Part shown: piece after piece, positions 17,646 to 25,198 of the stretch
How positions within the stretch are numbered: the stretch's first letter is position 1
Layout of the letters: each line of letters begins with the position of its first letter
Source: Hyphomonas sp.
GTDB lineage: Bacteria > Pseudomonadota > Alphaproteobacteria > Caulobacterales > Hyphomonadaceae
Assembly (NCBI GenBank): GCA_020638455.1
Contig: JACKIK010000001.1
Location: 248,001-312,000 of the forward strand
Direction: 5' to 3'
DNA: 64,000 nucleotides
Notes under the pieces: model-generated
The model's database searches: none
Told to the model about the DNA's origin: nothing
The model's input: only the letters and a program-made list of their open reading frames with translations
Translations under genes and position numbers: made by a program

Positions 17646-17813
17646 TCTGGTCCTTTCGCAAAAAGTCGACAGAGATACCAGATGCGGCACGCCCGCTCAA
17701 TGCGCGAATTGGGGCAATATTGTGAATTCCGCGATTTTGCGGCACCATATCCGCCTACTGATTATGTGCAATGCGCAGAGACTTCAGCAGATGGCACTCC
17801 AAGCGGGATGCGC
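17646..17813. promoter_or_regulatory. A/T-richer upstream region of the TraG-like gene
   Basis: Base composition drops here (GCAATATTGTGAATTC, CATATCC, GATTATGTGC), consistent with promoter DNA for the leftward TraG-like gene. No open frame is supported and no operator was recognised. Confidence 0.3.
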
Positions 17814-17845
17814 AAAAAAAAAATCGGCCGGTCTGAGACCGGCCG
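17814..17845 (-). terminator. Strong intrinsic terminator, minus strand
   Basis: A near-perfect G/C-rich hairpin (arms CGGCCGGTC and GACCGGCCG, loop of 3) is followed on the minus strand by ten T (complement of A at 17814-17823). It lies about 50 bases after the SDR stop codon and insulates the TraG-like gene from SDR readthrough. Confidence 0.92.
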
Positions 17846-17896
17846 GATACAAACATGTTTTGATGTGTTCTAGCGAATGCTCGAAACCGCTGCGGC

Positions 17897-18706
17897 CTAG
17901 CTCGCGGCGACAATGCCGCCGTCGCAGGGGATCGTGTGGCCCGTGATGTAGGCAGAAGCCTTCGACGAGAGGAACATCGCAAGGCCCGCAATGTCTTCCG
18001 GCCTGCCGACTCGGCCGGACGGACTGCGCGAGCCTATTGCTTCCCAGTCCACGCCTTCGGTTTCCCCTTTGTAGCCGACGCCGGTCGACAGCATGTAGGT
18101 CGGGAACGGGCCGGGCGCGATGCCGTTGACCAGGATGTTCTCCTTCGCCAGCATCCCGCCCATGAAGCGGGTCAGGTGAATGACAGCCGCCTTGGAGGTG
18201 CCATAGGCATAGCCGCTCATCGGACTTGTGTGCAGGCCATCGATGGAGGCGATATTGATTACCCGCGCCGGGCTCTCCGCGCTGGCGGACTTGCGCAGCA
18301 GCGGCATCAGTTTCTGGGTCAGGAAGAACAGGCCCTTCACATTGACGTCCATCACCTTGTCCCAGCCATGCTCGGGGAAATCGTCCAGCGAGGCGCCCCA
18401 GGCGACGCCGGCATTGTTGATGAGCACATCCACCTTCTCCTCGCGTTTCGCGATCTCACCGGCGAGGTGCTCGACGCCCATCATCTGGCCGACGTCGGAC
18501 GGGATGGCATAGATCTCGCCGCCATATTCGCCCTTCAGGCGCTCGACCGTCTCATGACAGGCCGCCTCCTTGCGGGAAGAGATGATCACCTTTGCGCCGT
18601 TCGCCAGGAATCCGGATGCGATCATCTCGCCGATCCCGCGCGAACCGCCGGTAATGACAACCGTCTTGCCCGACACCGAATAGAGATTGCTGAAATCCGT
18701 GTTCAT
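17897..18706 (-). CDS. Short-chain dehydrogenase/reductase (RhlG-like)
   Basis: The 269-residue SDR has the cofactor loop TGGSRGIGE, the NNAG motif, and the catalytic Ser (NIASIDG) and YxxxK (YGTSK). A C-terminal PCDGG segment is typical of the classical family. It resembles RhlG-type 3-oxoacyl reductases and gluconate-5-dehydrogenase-like enzymes, probably NADP(H)-dependent. The start at 18706 is firmly set by ATGGAGGAAATTTCA just upstream (GGAGG). It ends in a strong terminator. The true substrate is unknown. Confidence 0.92.
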   Translation of the reverse strand: MNTDFSNLYSVSGKTVVITGGSRGIGEMIASGFLANGAKVIISSRKEAACHETVERLKGEYGGEIYAIPSDVGQMMGVEHLAGEIAKREEKVDVLINNAGVAWGASLDDFPEHGWDKVMDVNVKGLFFLTQKLMPLLRKSASAESPARVINIASIDGLHTSPMSGYAYGTSKAAVIHLTRFMGGMLAKENILVNGIAPGPFPTYMLSTGVGYKGETEGVDWEAIGSRSPSGRVGRPEDIAGLAMFLSSKASAYITGHTIPCDGGIVAAS

Positions 18707-18771
18707 TGAAATTTCCTCCATTATCATCGCGTTCTTGGCGGACAGCGCGCTCCGGCACAAGCGCTTCCGCA

Positions 18772-19218
18772 TCAGCTCTTGCGGCAGATATGTGTGACGG
18801 CTGGCAAGCTCACGGGCGAAAAGCCCATCGCTTCCCAGAAGGGTGCTGCGAGTGGGGTCGCCCGCGCATTGCAGGTGAGAACGGACGCCGCCGCAAAGCC
18901 CCGCTCCATGGCCGCGCGCGCCAGTTGACGCCCAGCCCCGCACCTGCGTGCGGTCGGCAGGACATAGAACCGGCGCATGCGCATGGCCGGTTCCGCGAGC
19001 CTGTCCTCCGGCGTGACGCCGCCGATCCCGACCAATTGCCCGTTGTCGAATGCGCCGAACAATGCCGCGCCATCCCCGTCGAACCTCTGCTCGCCGGATG
19101 CCCAGCCAGCGGAGAGCAGGCGCATGTTCCGCACCTCCTCCGCCTCCGCCGCGCGGATCAGCGCGTCAAAGTCAGAAGGCAGGTCGCTCTCGATCCGGCG
19201 GATCGCGATGGCTGGCAT
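18772..19218 (-). CDS. GNAT family N-acetyltransferase
   Basis: The 148-residue protein shows the GNAT core: strand FGAFDNGQLVGIGGVTPED, strand MRRFYVLPTARRCGAGRQLARAAMERG (the V-x-P-x-x-R-x-x-G-x-G/A pyrophosphate-binding loop of acetyl-CoA), and the terminal FWEAMGFSPV. It follows fumC by 4 bases on the same strand and is probably cotranscribed. The substrate is unknown. Confidence 0.9.
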   Translation of the reverse strand: MPAIAIRRIESDLPSDFDALIRAAEAEEVRNMRLLSAGWASGEQRFDGDGAALFGAFDNGQLVGIGGVTPEDRLAEPAMRMRRFYVLPTARRCGAGRQLARAAMERGFAAASVLTCNARATPLAAPFWEAMGFSPVSLPAVTHICRKS

Positions 19219-19222
19219 GTCA

Positions 19223-20617
19223 TCACTTCGGATCCGGGCCGATCATTTTCTCCGGGCGCACGATGGCGTCGAAGTCTTCGGCCGGGATGCCGTCCTTTAT
19301 GGCTTCCTCGCGCAGCGTGGTGCCGTTCTTGTGGGCGGTCTTGGCGATCTTGGCGGCGCGGTCGTAGCCGAACTTCTCCTTCAGCGGCGTCACCAGCATC
19401 AGGGAATTCTCGAGGCCGCGCTTGATATTGTCGAGGCGCGGCTCGATGCCGACCACGCAATTGTCGGTGAAGCTGATCGCCGCATCCGCCAGCAAGCGCA
19501 CGGACTGCAGGAAGTTGTAGGCCATCATCGGGTTGAACACGTTCAGCTCGAAATGGCCCTGGCTGCCGGCGAAGCCGATGGCGGCGTTGTTGCCGTGGAT
19601 ATGAGCGCAGACCTGAGTCATCGCTTCGCACTGGGTCGGGTTCACCTTGCCCGGCATGATCGAGCTGCCCGGTTCGTTTTCTGGCAGGGCCAGCTCACCA
19701 AGGCCCGAGCGCGGGCCGGAACCGAGGAAGCGGATGTCATTGGCGATCTTGAAGCAGCTCATCGCCACCGTGTTGATCGCGCCATGCGTCATGACGAGGG
19801 CGTCATGCGCGGCGAGTGCCTCGAACTTGTTGGGGGCGGACGTGAAGCCGAGGCCGGTGATGCGGGCGATTTTCTCCGCGACGAGGTCCGCGAAGCCTTC
19901 CGGCGAGGCGAGGCCGGTGCCGACGGCCGTGCCGCCCTGCGCCAGCTGCATCAGCATGGGCAGCGTCATCTCGATCCGCGCGATGCCGTTTGCCACTTGC
20001 TGGGCATAGCCGGAAAATTCCTGGCCGAGGGTCACAGGCGTTGCGTCCTGCGTGTGGGTGCGGCCGATCTTGATGATGTCGACCCAGGCCCTTGCCTTGG
20101 CGTCGAGCGCCGCGTGCAGGTGTTTCAGCGCCGGGATCAGGCGGTGCATCGTCTCCTCGGCCGCGGCGACATGCATGGCCGTCGGGAAGCAGTCGTTGGA
20201 CGACTGGGACATGTTCACATGGTCGTTCGGGTGGACCGGCTTCTTGGAGCCCTTCTCGCCGCCCATGATCTCGATCGCGCGGTTCGAGATCACCTCATTC
20301 GTGTTCATGTTGGACTGGGTGCCGGAGCCTGTCTGCCACACGACCAGCGGGAAATGGGCGTTCAGCTTGCCCTCGATCACTTCCTCGGCGACGTCGACGA
20401 TCACCTTGCCGAGGGCCGGGTCCAGCTTGCCGAGGTCCATATTGGCCTGCGCGGCGGCCTTCTTGACAATGCCGAGGGCGCGGATGATCGGCTCCGGCTG
20501 CTTTTCCCAGCCGATCTTGAAGTTGCCGAGGCTGCGCTGGGCCTGGGCGCCCCAGTAGACATCATCGGCGACCTCGATCGGGCCCATCGTGTCGGATTCG
20601 GTGCGGGTTTTGGCCAT
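19223..20617 (-). CDS. fumC: Fumarate hydratase class II
   Basis: The 464-residue protein is a full-length class II fumarase of the citric acid cycle (fumarate + H2O to L-malate), iron-independent and cytoplasmic. Diagnostic segments are the TESDTMGPIEV N-terminus, SSNDCFPTAMHVA, the catalytic GSSIMPGKVNPTQCEA loop and NSLMLVTPL near the end. The start MAKTRTES has GGAG 9 bases upstream. Distinguishing it from aspartase or argininosuccinate lyase relies on the overall fumarase-type segments, which fit well. Confidence 0.96.
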   Translation of the reverse strand: MAKTRTESDTMGPIEVADDVYWGAQAQRSLGNFKIGWEKQPEPIIRALGIVKKAAAQANMDLGKLDPALGKVIVDVAEEVIEGKLNAHFPLVVWQTGSGTQSNMNTNEVISNRAIEIMGGEKGSKKPVHPNDHVNMSQSSNDCFPTAMHVAAAEETMHRLIPALKHLHAALDAKARAWVDIIKIGRTHTQDATPVTLGQEFSGYAQQVANGIARIEMTLPMLMQLAQGGTAVGTGLASPEGFADLVAEKIARITGLGFTSAPNKFEALAAHDALVMTHGAINTVAMSCFKIANDIRFLGSGPRSGLGELALPENEPGSSIMPGKVNPTQCEAMTQVCAHIHGNNAAIGFAGSQGHFELNVFNPMMAYNFLQSVRLLADAAISFTDNCVVGIEPRLDNIKRGLENSLMLVTPLKEKFGYDRAAKIAKTAHKNGTTLREEAIKDGIPAEDFDAIVRPEKMIGPDPK

Positions 20618-20781
20618 GGGGCGGAACTCCTTGATCTGCTGCCAGCGGCCTAGCCCCAAGGCGGGGCGCAATCAACTGCGACTTCGGGCTGAAGCGGGAA
20701 ATGCGTCGATTCCGGCAGGGGTCGCGCTGCAAGGCGGCTTCGGTTATGCAGGACCGGGGGCCGCAAGACGGGGAGGCCAGC

Positions 20782-21099
20782 ATGGAAGACTATCTGGACA
20801 AGATCCTGCACCCGGAAGTGTTGTTCACCTTGTTCGGCGTCTTCGTACTGGGGCAGATCACAGCCGGAGGGCGCCGCAAGGCAGGCAGCCTCTCGCCGAC
20901 ACCACCGACGCCGGAAGAAATCAAGGCAGCGCTGAAGAAGGTCACGCTGTCAAAATGGATGGAAATCGATGCGGAGCTGGACGCGCGCAAGAAGATTCAG
21001 GCGATCAAGCTGCTGCGGGAGGTGACCGGGCTCGGCCTTAAGGATTCCAAGGAAGCTATCGAGGCCCGCCAGCGCCAGCGCGATATGAGGCATCATTGA
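20782..21099 (+). CDS. Membrane-anchored protein with ribosomal L7/L12 C-terminal-like domain
   Basis: The 105-residue protein has a hydrophobic segment at residues 12-27 (EVLFTLFGVFVLGQI) followed by a short Gly/Arg and Pro linker. Residues about 70-95 read KKIQAIKLLREVTGLGLKDSKEAIEA, which follows the signature of the ribosomal protein L7/L12 C-terminal domain (KIxVIKxVRExTGLGLKEAKxxVE). In the ribosome that domain recruits translation factors. Here it would sit on the cytoplasmic side of a single membrane helix. A GGGAGG precedes the start, and its stop overlaps the TTG start of the RusA gene (TTGA). Confidence 0.8.
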   Translation: MEDYLDKILHPEVLFTLFGVFVLGQITAGGRRKAGSLSPTPPTPEEIKAALKKVTLSKWMEIDAELDARKKIQAIKLLREVTGLGLKDSKEAIEARQRQRDMRHH

Positions 21100-21455
21100 G
21101 CGATCGCTGGGTCCAGTCCGGCAAGGTTCAGGCGCGCATCACGAAAGAGGGTGCGCTGGAAGTCCGCTGCACGGGACTCACCACGCAGACGAAATACTAC
21201 AAGACCCTGCTGAAGGAATTTTTCCGCAAGGATTTCCCGCCGCTGCGCCCCGGATATGGCGAATATTCCGTCCACATCATGATGGAGTACACAGGCGACC
21301 CGCCCTGGATGGACCTCGACAATCTCGCCAAGGCGCTGCTCGATTCTCTCACCGGCAATGTCTTCGACGACGACCACCAGGTCGCTCGCCTGCTTGTGGA
21401 GCGCCGGCAGGCCGAGCGCGAGGGAATCTGGCTGCTCGCTGAGGCGATGGAATAA
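21096..21455 (+). CDS. RusA-family Holliday junction endonuclease
   Basis: The 119-residue product carries the RusA active-site pattern: WMDLDNLAKALLDSLTG with Asp73, Asp75 and Lys79, then FDDDHQV (Asp91-93). RusA enzymes are dimeric, metal-dependent resolvases found mainly in lambdoid and other prophages. The TTG start overlaps the previous stop codon by 3 bases, implying translational coupling; no better start exists close by. No other phage structural or lysis gene is nearby, so it may be domesticated or a remnant. Confidence 0.87.
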   Translation: MSDRWVQSGKVQARITKEGALEVRCTGLTTQTKYYKTLLKEFFRKDFPPLRPGYGEYSVHIMMEYTGDPPWMDLDNLAKALLDSLTGNVFDDDHQVARLLVERRQAEREGIWLLAEAME

Positions 21456-21563
21456 AAACTTCCGTCTACGGTTGACGAAACGCGCCACCTGCCCCAAATG
21501 GCGCGAATGATCATCTGCCTCGCCTTCCGACAGCAAACCTGTTGAGCCCGTTTTTCGGGTCGC

Positions 21564-21638
21564 TGGCGGCTGGCAGAGAGGCAATGCGCCGGATTGCAAA
21601 TCCGGATTTCACCGGTTCAAATCCGGTGCCGCCATCCA
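21564..21638 (+). tRNA. tRNA-Cys (anticodon GCA)
   Basis: The cloverleaf folds fully: acceptor TGGCGGC/GCCGCCA, D-arm closed by GCA/TGC, anticodon stem CCGGA/TCCGG with loop TTGCAAA (anticodon GCA), and T-arm ACCGG/CCGGT with loop TTCAAAT. Position 73 is T, the known cysteine identity base, and CCA is encoded (21636-21638). The first pair is T1-A72 rather than the more usual G1-C72. Confidence 0.92.
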
Positions 21639-21649
21639 ACCCGAATTTT

Positions 21650-21724
21650 TGCGCCATCGTCTAACTGGCAGGACGCGAGGGTTTGGTTCTCGAAATGCAC
21701 GTTCGATCCGTGCTGGCGCATCCA
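21650..21724 (+). tRNA. tRNA-Gln-like (anticodon TTG), atypical
   Basis: All stems pair: acceptor TGCGCCA/TGGCGCA, D-stem GTCT/GGAC, anticodon stem CGAGG/TCTCG (one G-T) with loop GTTTGGT giving anticodon TTG at 21683-21685, and T-stem GCACG/CGTGC with loop TTCGATC. CCA is encoded. T1-A72 fits glutamine tRNAs, but base 73 is T rather than G, and position 32 is G. The D-arm TCGTCTAACTGGCAGGAC resembles a glutamate tRNA D-arm. It does not resemble the usual TGGGG-type bacterial tRNA-Gln. It starts 11 bases after tRNA-Cys. Confidence 0.8.
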
Positions 21725-21729
21725 CTCAT

Positions 21730-22248
21730 CTAGTTGAGCGTGTAACCTTCCTGTTGCAGCAAGGCGCGCTCTGTCATGGCTGACAGCACGATATTGATGC
21801 CCGGAAGCAACATGTCCGGTGTGACGTCATGGGCTGCGGCGGTCTGCCCGCACAGATCGAATGTCGCGCCGGCAGCCTGCAACTCGGCAATCAGCTGCGC
21901 GTTGGGATTGACGCTGCCGCGAGCCTCATCGGTCAAGAGGTCCTTCCAGGCCCCGCCATGCAGAATGATGGCGACCTTCATGTTCTCCGGCAGGACGCCG
22001 GCATGGGCATTCATGTTCAGGAACCGCGCCACGCTGTCGATCCCGCGATTGACGTCGTCGTCCGGTCCGGCCTCAGACACGTCGAAAGCGACCTTGAAAT
22101 GCGTATCGGCCGGAAGGGTCACGCCCTCGACCGGCGCAAACTTGCCAAAGGAGGGCACGACGTCGCCGGCGATGAAGTCATCCATCCCGGCAAGGGCGGG
22201 CATTGCGAGCGTCAACAGGGCGGCGGCACAGGCGGCGGATCGGAACAT
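21730..22248 (-). CDS. Periplasmic DsrE-family protein
   Basis: The 172-residue protein has a cleavable signal (MFRSAACAAALLTLAMPALA) and a DsrE/DsrF-like core: strand FKVAFDVSEAG, helix with VARFLNMNAH, strand MKVAIILHGGAW, helix NPNAQLIAELQAAGATFDLCGQTAA and the C-terminal MLLPGINIVLSAMT. A single conserved cysteine (DLCGQT) sits where DsrE-like sulfur-transfer proteins carry theirs. A secreted DsrE protein may act in periplasmic thiol or sulfur chemistry, which is inference. AAAGGAG precedes the start. Confidence 0.85.
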   Translation of the reverse strand: MFRSAACAAALLTLAMPALAGMDDFIAGDVVPSFGKFAPVEGVTLPADTHFKVAFDVSEAGPDDDVNRGIDSVARFLNMNAHAGVLPENMKVAIILHGGAWKDLLTDEARGSVNPNAQLIAELQAAGATFDLCGQTAAAHDVTPDMLLPGINIVLSAMTERALLQQEGYTLN

Positions 22249-22324
22249 GGGAAATCTCCTTTGAACCAGGCCAGCCTAGACGGGCGTGCCTGCGGCGTCG
22301 AGGCGCTGTCTGTCACGTCTTCGT

Positions 22325-22340
22325 TACGGGAAAACCCGTA
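22325..22340. promoter_or_regulatory. Short inverted repeat upstream of hemN
   Basis: TACGGG and CCCGTA form a 6-bp inverted repeat around AAAA, 37 bases before the hemN start. It may be an operator or just a small hairpin. No FNR-type TTGAT-N4-ATCAA site was found in this promoter. Confidence 0.3.
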
Positions 22341-22376
22341 GTCAAAGCGCGGCACCGCGCTGGTAGAAACCCGGCC

Positions 22377-23729
22377 ATGAAACAGGCTTGGAAGACTTTC
22401 GCGACGCGCGCCGTTCCGCGCTATACGAGTTACCCGACGGCGGCGGACTTCACGCCGGCCGTCACGGAATGCGATGCGCGTGCCTGGGCGCGCTCGGTCG
22501 CGCCCGGAGAACGTGTCTCCGTCTACATCCACGTGCCGTTCTGCGAGAAGCTCTGCTTCTACTGCGGCTGCGCGACCAGCGTGCCGAACGGCTATGCCCG
22601 GATCGCCAACTATGTCGCCCCGCTGCATCGCGAGATCGACCTCTGGGCAGAGGCGCTGGCGCCGAACCATGGCGGCATCGATCACCTGCATTTCGGCGGC
22701 GGCTCGCCCAATGCCCTTTCGCCGGATGACTTCAAGGCACTCGCCGACCATGCCTGCCAGGCATTCGGCATGAGCAAGGATGCGGAAATCGCGGTCGAGG
22801 TGGACCCGCGCTCGATGTCTCCGGAATTCGTCGACGCGATGGCAGCAGCCGGGGTGAGCCGTGTCAGCTTCGGCGTGCAGACGCTGGCGCCGAAAGTGCA
22901 GGAGGCCGTCGGCCGTATCCAGCCGCGCGAGCTGTTGGTCGACGGGATCAGGCGCCTGCGCGCTGCTGGCATTCAGGCCGTGAACATGGACCTGATGTAC
23001 GGCCTGCCGCACCAAACGGTGGCTGATGTCGTCGACGCGGCCGAATTTGCCGCCGAGATGAACGCTTCGCGCGTGTCCCTCTTCGGTTATGCGCACGTGC
23101 CCTGGTTCGCCAAGCACCAGTCGGCGATTGACGAAGCCGCCCTGCCCGGGTTGGAAGAGCGGTTCGCGCAGGCCGAAGCAGGCGCCGACGCGCTGGTCCG
23201 GAACGGCCTCTATGCAATCGGACTCGACCACTTTGCCAGGATGGACGATGCGCTGACCGCAGCTGCGCGCAACGGCACCCTGCGCCGGAACTTCCAGGGG
23301 TACACGGACGACCCGTGCCAGACCCTGATCGGCATTGGCGCGACATCGATTTCGCAGTTCCGCGAAGGATATGTGCAGAACTTCAAGGACCGCCGCGTGT
23401 GGCAGGAATCCATTGAAAACGGCAACCTGCCGGCAGAGCGCGGTGTGGTTGTGAATGATGACGACCGCCTGCGCGCACGCGCCATCGAAAAGCTCATGTG
23501 CCAGCTCTGGGTGGATGTGGACGCGGTGTGCCGAGAAATGGGCGCAAGCCCTGATGCGCTCGCCGACGCACTGGAAACGGCGCGCTTCCTCCAGTCGGCC
23601 GGACTGTGCCAGATCACGGGACATGTCATCACTGTGCCGGCGGAGGCGCGCCTGTTCCTCCGCACGGTCGCCCAGTGCTTCGACGGCCGCTACAAGCCCG
23701 TTGAAGCGCGCCACGCCAAGGCTGTCTGA
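22377..23729 (+). CDS. hemN: Oxygen-independent coproporphyrinogen III oxidase
   Basis: The 450-residue radical-SAM enzyme converts coproporphyrinogen III to protoporphyrinogen IX without oxygen. It has the HemN N-terminus (PRYTSYPTAADF), the 4Fe-4S cluster motif with Cys56, Cys60 and Cys63 followed by Cys65, the HFGGGSPN SAM-binding segment, and the HemN C-terminal domain. This full layout separates it from the shorter HemW chaperones. Such genes are normally induced under low oxygen. The frame extends upstream, but the start at 22377 gives the canonical length. Confidence 0.95.
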   Translation: MKQAWKTFATRAVPRYTSYPTAADFTPAVTECDARAWARSVAPGERVSVYIHVPFCEKLCFYCGCATSVPNGYARIANYVAPLHREIDLWAEALAPNHGGIDHLHFGGGSPNALSPDDFKALADHACQAFGMSKDAEIAVEVDPRSMSPEFVDAMAAAGVSRVSFGVQTLAPKVQEAVGRIQPRELLVDGIRRLRAAGIQAVNMDLMYGLPHQTVADVVDAAEFAAEMNASRVSLFGYAHVPWFAKHQSAIDEAALPGLEERFAQAEAGADALVRNGLYAIGLDHFARMDDALTAAARNGTLRRNFQGYTDDPCQTLIGIGATSISQFREGYVQNFKDRRVWQESIENGNLPAERGVVVNDDDRLRARAIEKLMCQLWVDVDAVCREMGASPDALADALETARFLQSAGLCQITGHVITVPAEARLFLRTVAQCFDGRYKPVEARHAKAV

Positions 23730-24229
23730 TACCTTCCGTTTACATATTTTCTGTGTACGCTGCGGAGCAAATTGCGGCCGTCGGTTAGCGCCCGAAGCGC
23801 AGATGGTTGCGGCCCGTGCCTGCCAGAGCGCTGCCTGCGTCGCCCTGCCACGCCGATCTGCAAGGCAGAACTGCTTTCCTGCAAGGCCTCTCAGGGCGCT
23901 CCTTTCTCCGCTCCGGTCAGATCTGCGACTCCTGCAATAATTGCAGGCGTCACGGCCAGAGACGGGGCATTGGGCAGGCCTGCCCAGCGGCTGGGCGGAC
24001 ACGGAGAATCCAGCTGACCGGACGCCGGAGCGCAGAAAAATTCACTTGCCATGCTGCGCCTGCGAGGAGATTGTTGCGGTGCAGCAAATGGTCGTCCGGG
24101 GCGGCCTGCGCGTGCCTGTTCATTCGGCCCGTGCACCCCGGAAGCGCCTGGAAGGGCGTCGTGCCGTGCGCTGAGGGAGGAGTTTCCGGTTGCCTGAAAG
24201 GGCAACGCTAACTCTGAAGGATCGAACCA
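23730..24229. other. 500-base non-coding region with palindromes
   Basis: No convincing gene is present; open frames here are short and Arg/Cys-rich. Notable elements are CCTGCAATAATTGCAGG (a 17-base palindrome at 23931-23947), TGGGCAGGCCTGCCCA (a perfect 16-base palindrome at 23971-23986), and a 6-bp hairpin GTTGCC/GGCAAC at 24189-24206 just before the UrcA ribosome site. The first 30 bases after hemN are A/T-rich. Confidence 0.5.
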
Positions 24230-24580
24230 ATGAAAAAATCCGTGCTTGTTGCGGTGGCCATCGCCGCTGCGTATCCGATTGCGGCCGCGGCGGAAGTGCT
24301 TACCCCGATTTCAGTCGAAATCGAATATGACAAGGCCGAGCTGGCCAGCGAATCCGGAGCCCTCGCCGAGCTCGATTCGATTCGCACGCAGGCCAAGGAT
24401 GCCTGCACCAGTCCGGCCAGATTTGGCCAGCCAAGGCATGTCGACCGCGACTGCGCCGAGGACGTGGCGGCCAAAGCGGCGATGAAGATCCTGCTGAGGC
24501 AGGAAGAGGAAGGGCTCGAGACGGCCCCGGCTTTCGTACAGGCTGTACGGATCCAGACGGCCGACTTGGGACAACGCTAG
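24230..24580 (+). CDS. UrcA family protein
   Basis: The 116-residue protein has a signal peptide (MKKSVLVAVAIAAAYPIAAA) and the UrcA pattern: VEIEYDKAELASESGALAELDSIRTQAKDAC, then a second cysteine in DRDCAEDVAAKAAMKI. UrcA-family proteins are small, periplasmic, widespread in Caulobacterales, Sphingomonadales and relatives, and of unknown function; a disulfide between the two cysteines is likely. The gene stands alone and is followed by a hairpin. Confidence 0.82.
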   Translation: MKKSVLVAVAIAAAYPIAAAAEVLTPISVEIEYDKAELASESGALAELDSIRTQAKDACTSPARFGQPRHVDRDCAEDVAAKAAMKILLRQEEEGLETAPAFVQAVRIQTADLGQR

Positions 24581-24605
24581 ACCATTTCCTCCCGGAATAG
24601 CGTTG

Positions 24606-24637
24606 GAGGAGCCGTCCGCGGCCACGGACGGCTCCTC
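24606..24637 (+). terminator. Stem-loop after the UrcA gene
   Basis: A 13-bp perfect stem (GAGGAGCCGTCCG/CGGACGGCTCCTC) with a 6-base loop lies 26 bases after the stop. The T tract is weak (ACCTTCTCC follows), so termination may be imperfect. It could serve both convergent genes. Confidence 0.65.
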
Positions 24638-24657
24638 ACCTTCTCCGTATCAGAGGC

Positions 24658-25110
24658 TCACGTCGCCGGCCGGCGCGGGCGCTGTCTTGCGGATATCGAC
24701 TGAATGACGAGTTCGCCCTGCGCATCCGAGCGGAAAGGCGGATTGGCGCGAGCGACAGCCGCATCGATCAGTGCGACAACCGGCGCATCATCGAACATGG
24801 ACTCATCCGCATCCGGAATGTGCCGGCCTTTCGTGCCGGAGCCTTTCAGCAATCCGTCCGGATCGGGCAGGCTCGCCCCGGTCAGGAAATACAGCATCAC
24901 GCCACGCGGATAGATGGCCACGGACATGACCGCTGTGGACGGCTTGCGCAGGGGCGCAAAGCCGATCGCGAGCGCATTGTAATTGTCGTAGACAAGCTGC
25001 ACCGCGCCCGGCAGGCGGGCCTGCATCCGGGCGAGCACGCGACGCGCCTGTGCCGCGACATCCGGCGTGAACCGGTCAATGAACCCATCGAGCTGCAGCT
25101 GCGGTGACAT
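24658..25110 (-). CDS. DUF1801-type protein
   Basis: The 150-residue protein resembles DUF1801 proteins: FIDRFTPDVAAQARRVLARMQARLPGAVQLVYDNYNALAIGF, then AVMSVAIYPRGVMLYFLTGASLPDPDGLLKGSGTKGRHI. Known folds of the family are small alpha/beta domains with unproven function. The start is taken at MSPQLQL (25110); MYGLAM five codons earlier is equally possible. It lies right after a terminator of the next upstream gene, so its promoter must be very short or overlap that hairpin. Confidence 0.75.
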   Translation of the reverse strand: MSPQLQLDGFIDRFTPDVAAQARRVLARMQARLPGAVQLVYDNYNALAIGFAPLRKPSTAVMSVAIYPRGVMLYFLTGASLPDPDGLLKGSGTKGRHIPDADESMFDDAPVVALIDAAVARANPPFRSDAQGELVIQSISARQRPRRPAT

Positions 25111-25139
25111 GGCCAGACCATACATCCTGCCCGTCACGC

Positions 25140-25166
25140 AAAAAAGCCCGGCACGAGGCCGGGCTT
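25140..25166 (-). terminator. Intrinsic terminator, minus strand
   Basis: AAGCCCGGC and GCCGGGCTT form a 9-bp stem with a 5-base loop. On the minus strand the stem is followed by six or more T (complement of A at 25140-25145). It lies 32 bases after the stop of the WXXGXW protein gene. Confidence 0.9.
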
Positions 25167-25198
25167 CTCCGACTGCGCCGAAGCGCCGGAAATAGTGA

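Noticed and set aside
18977..20653. A 558-codon plus-strand frame opposite fumC
   Set aside because: Antisense of a strongly supported enzyme gene with biased composition.
22249..22376. FNR site in the hemN promoter
   Set aside because: No TTGAT-N4-ATCAA match; only an unrelated 6-bp inverted repeat is seen.
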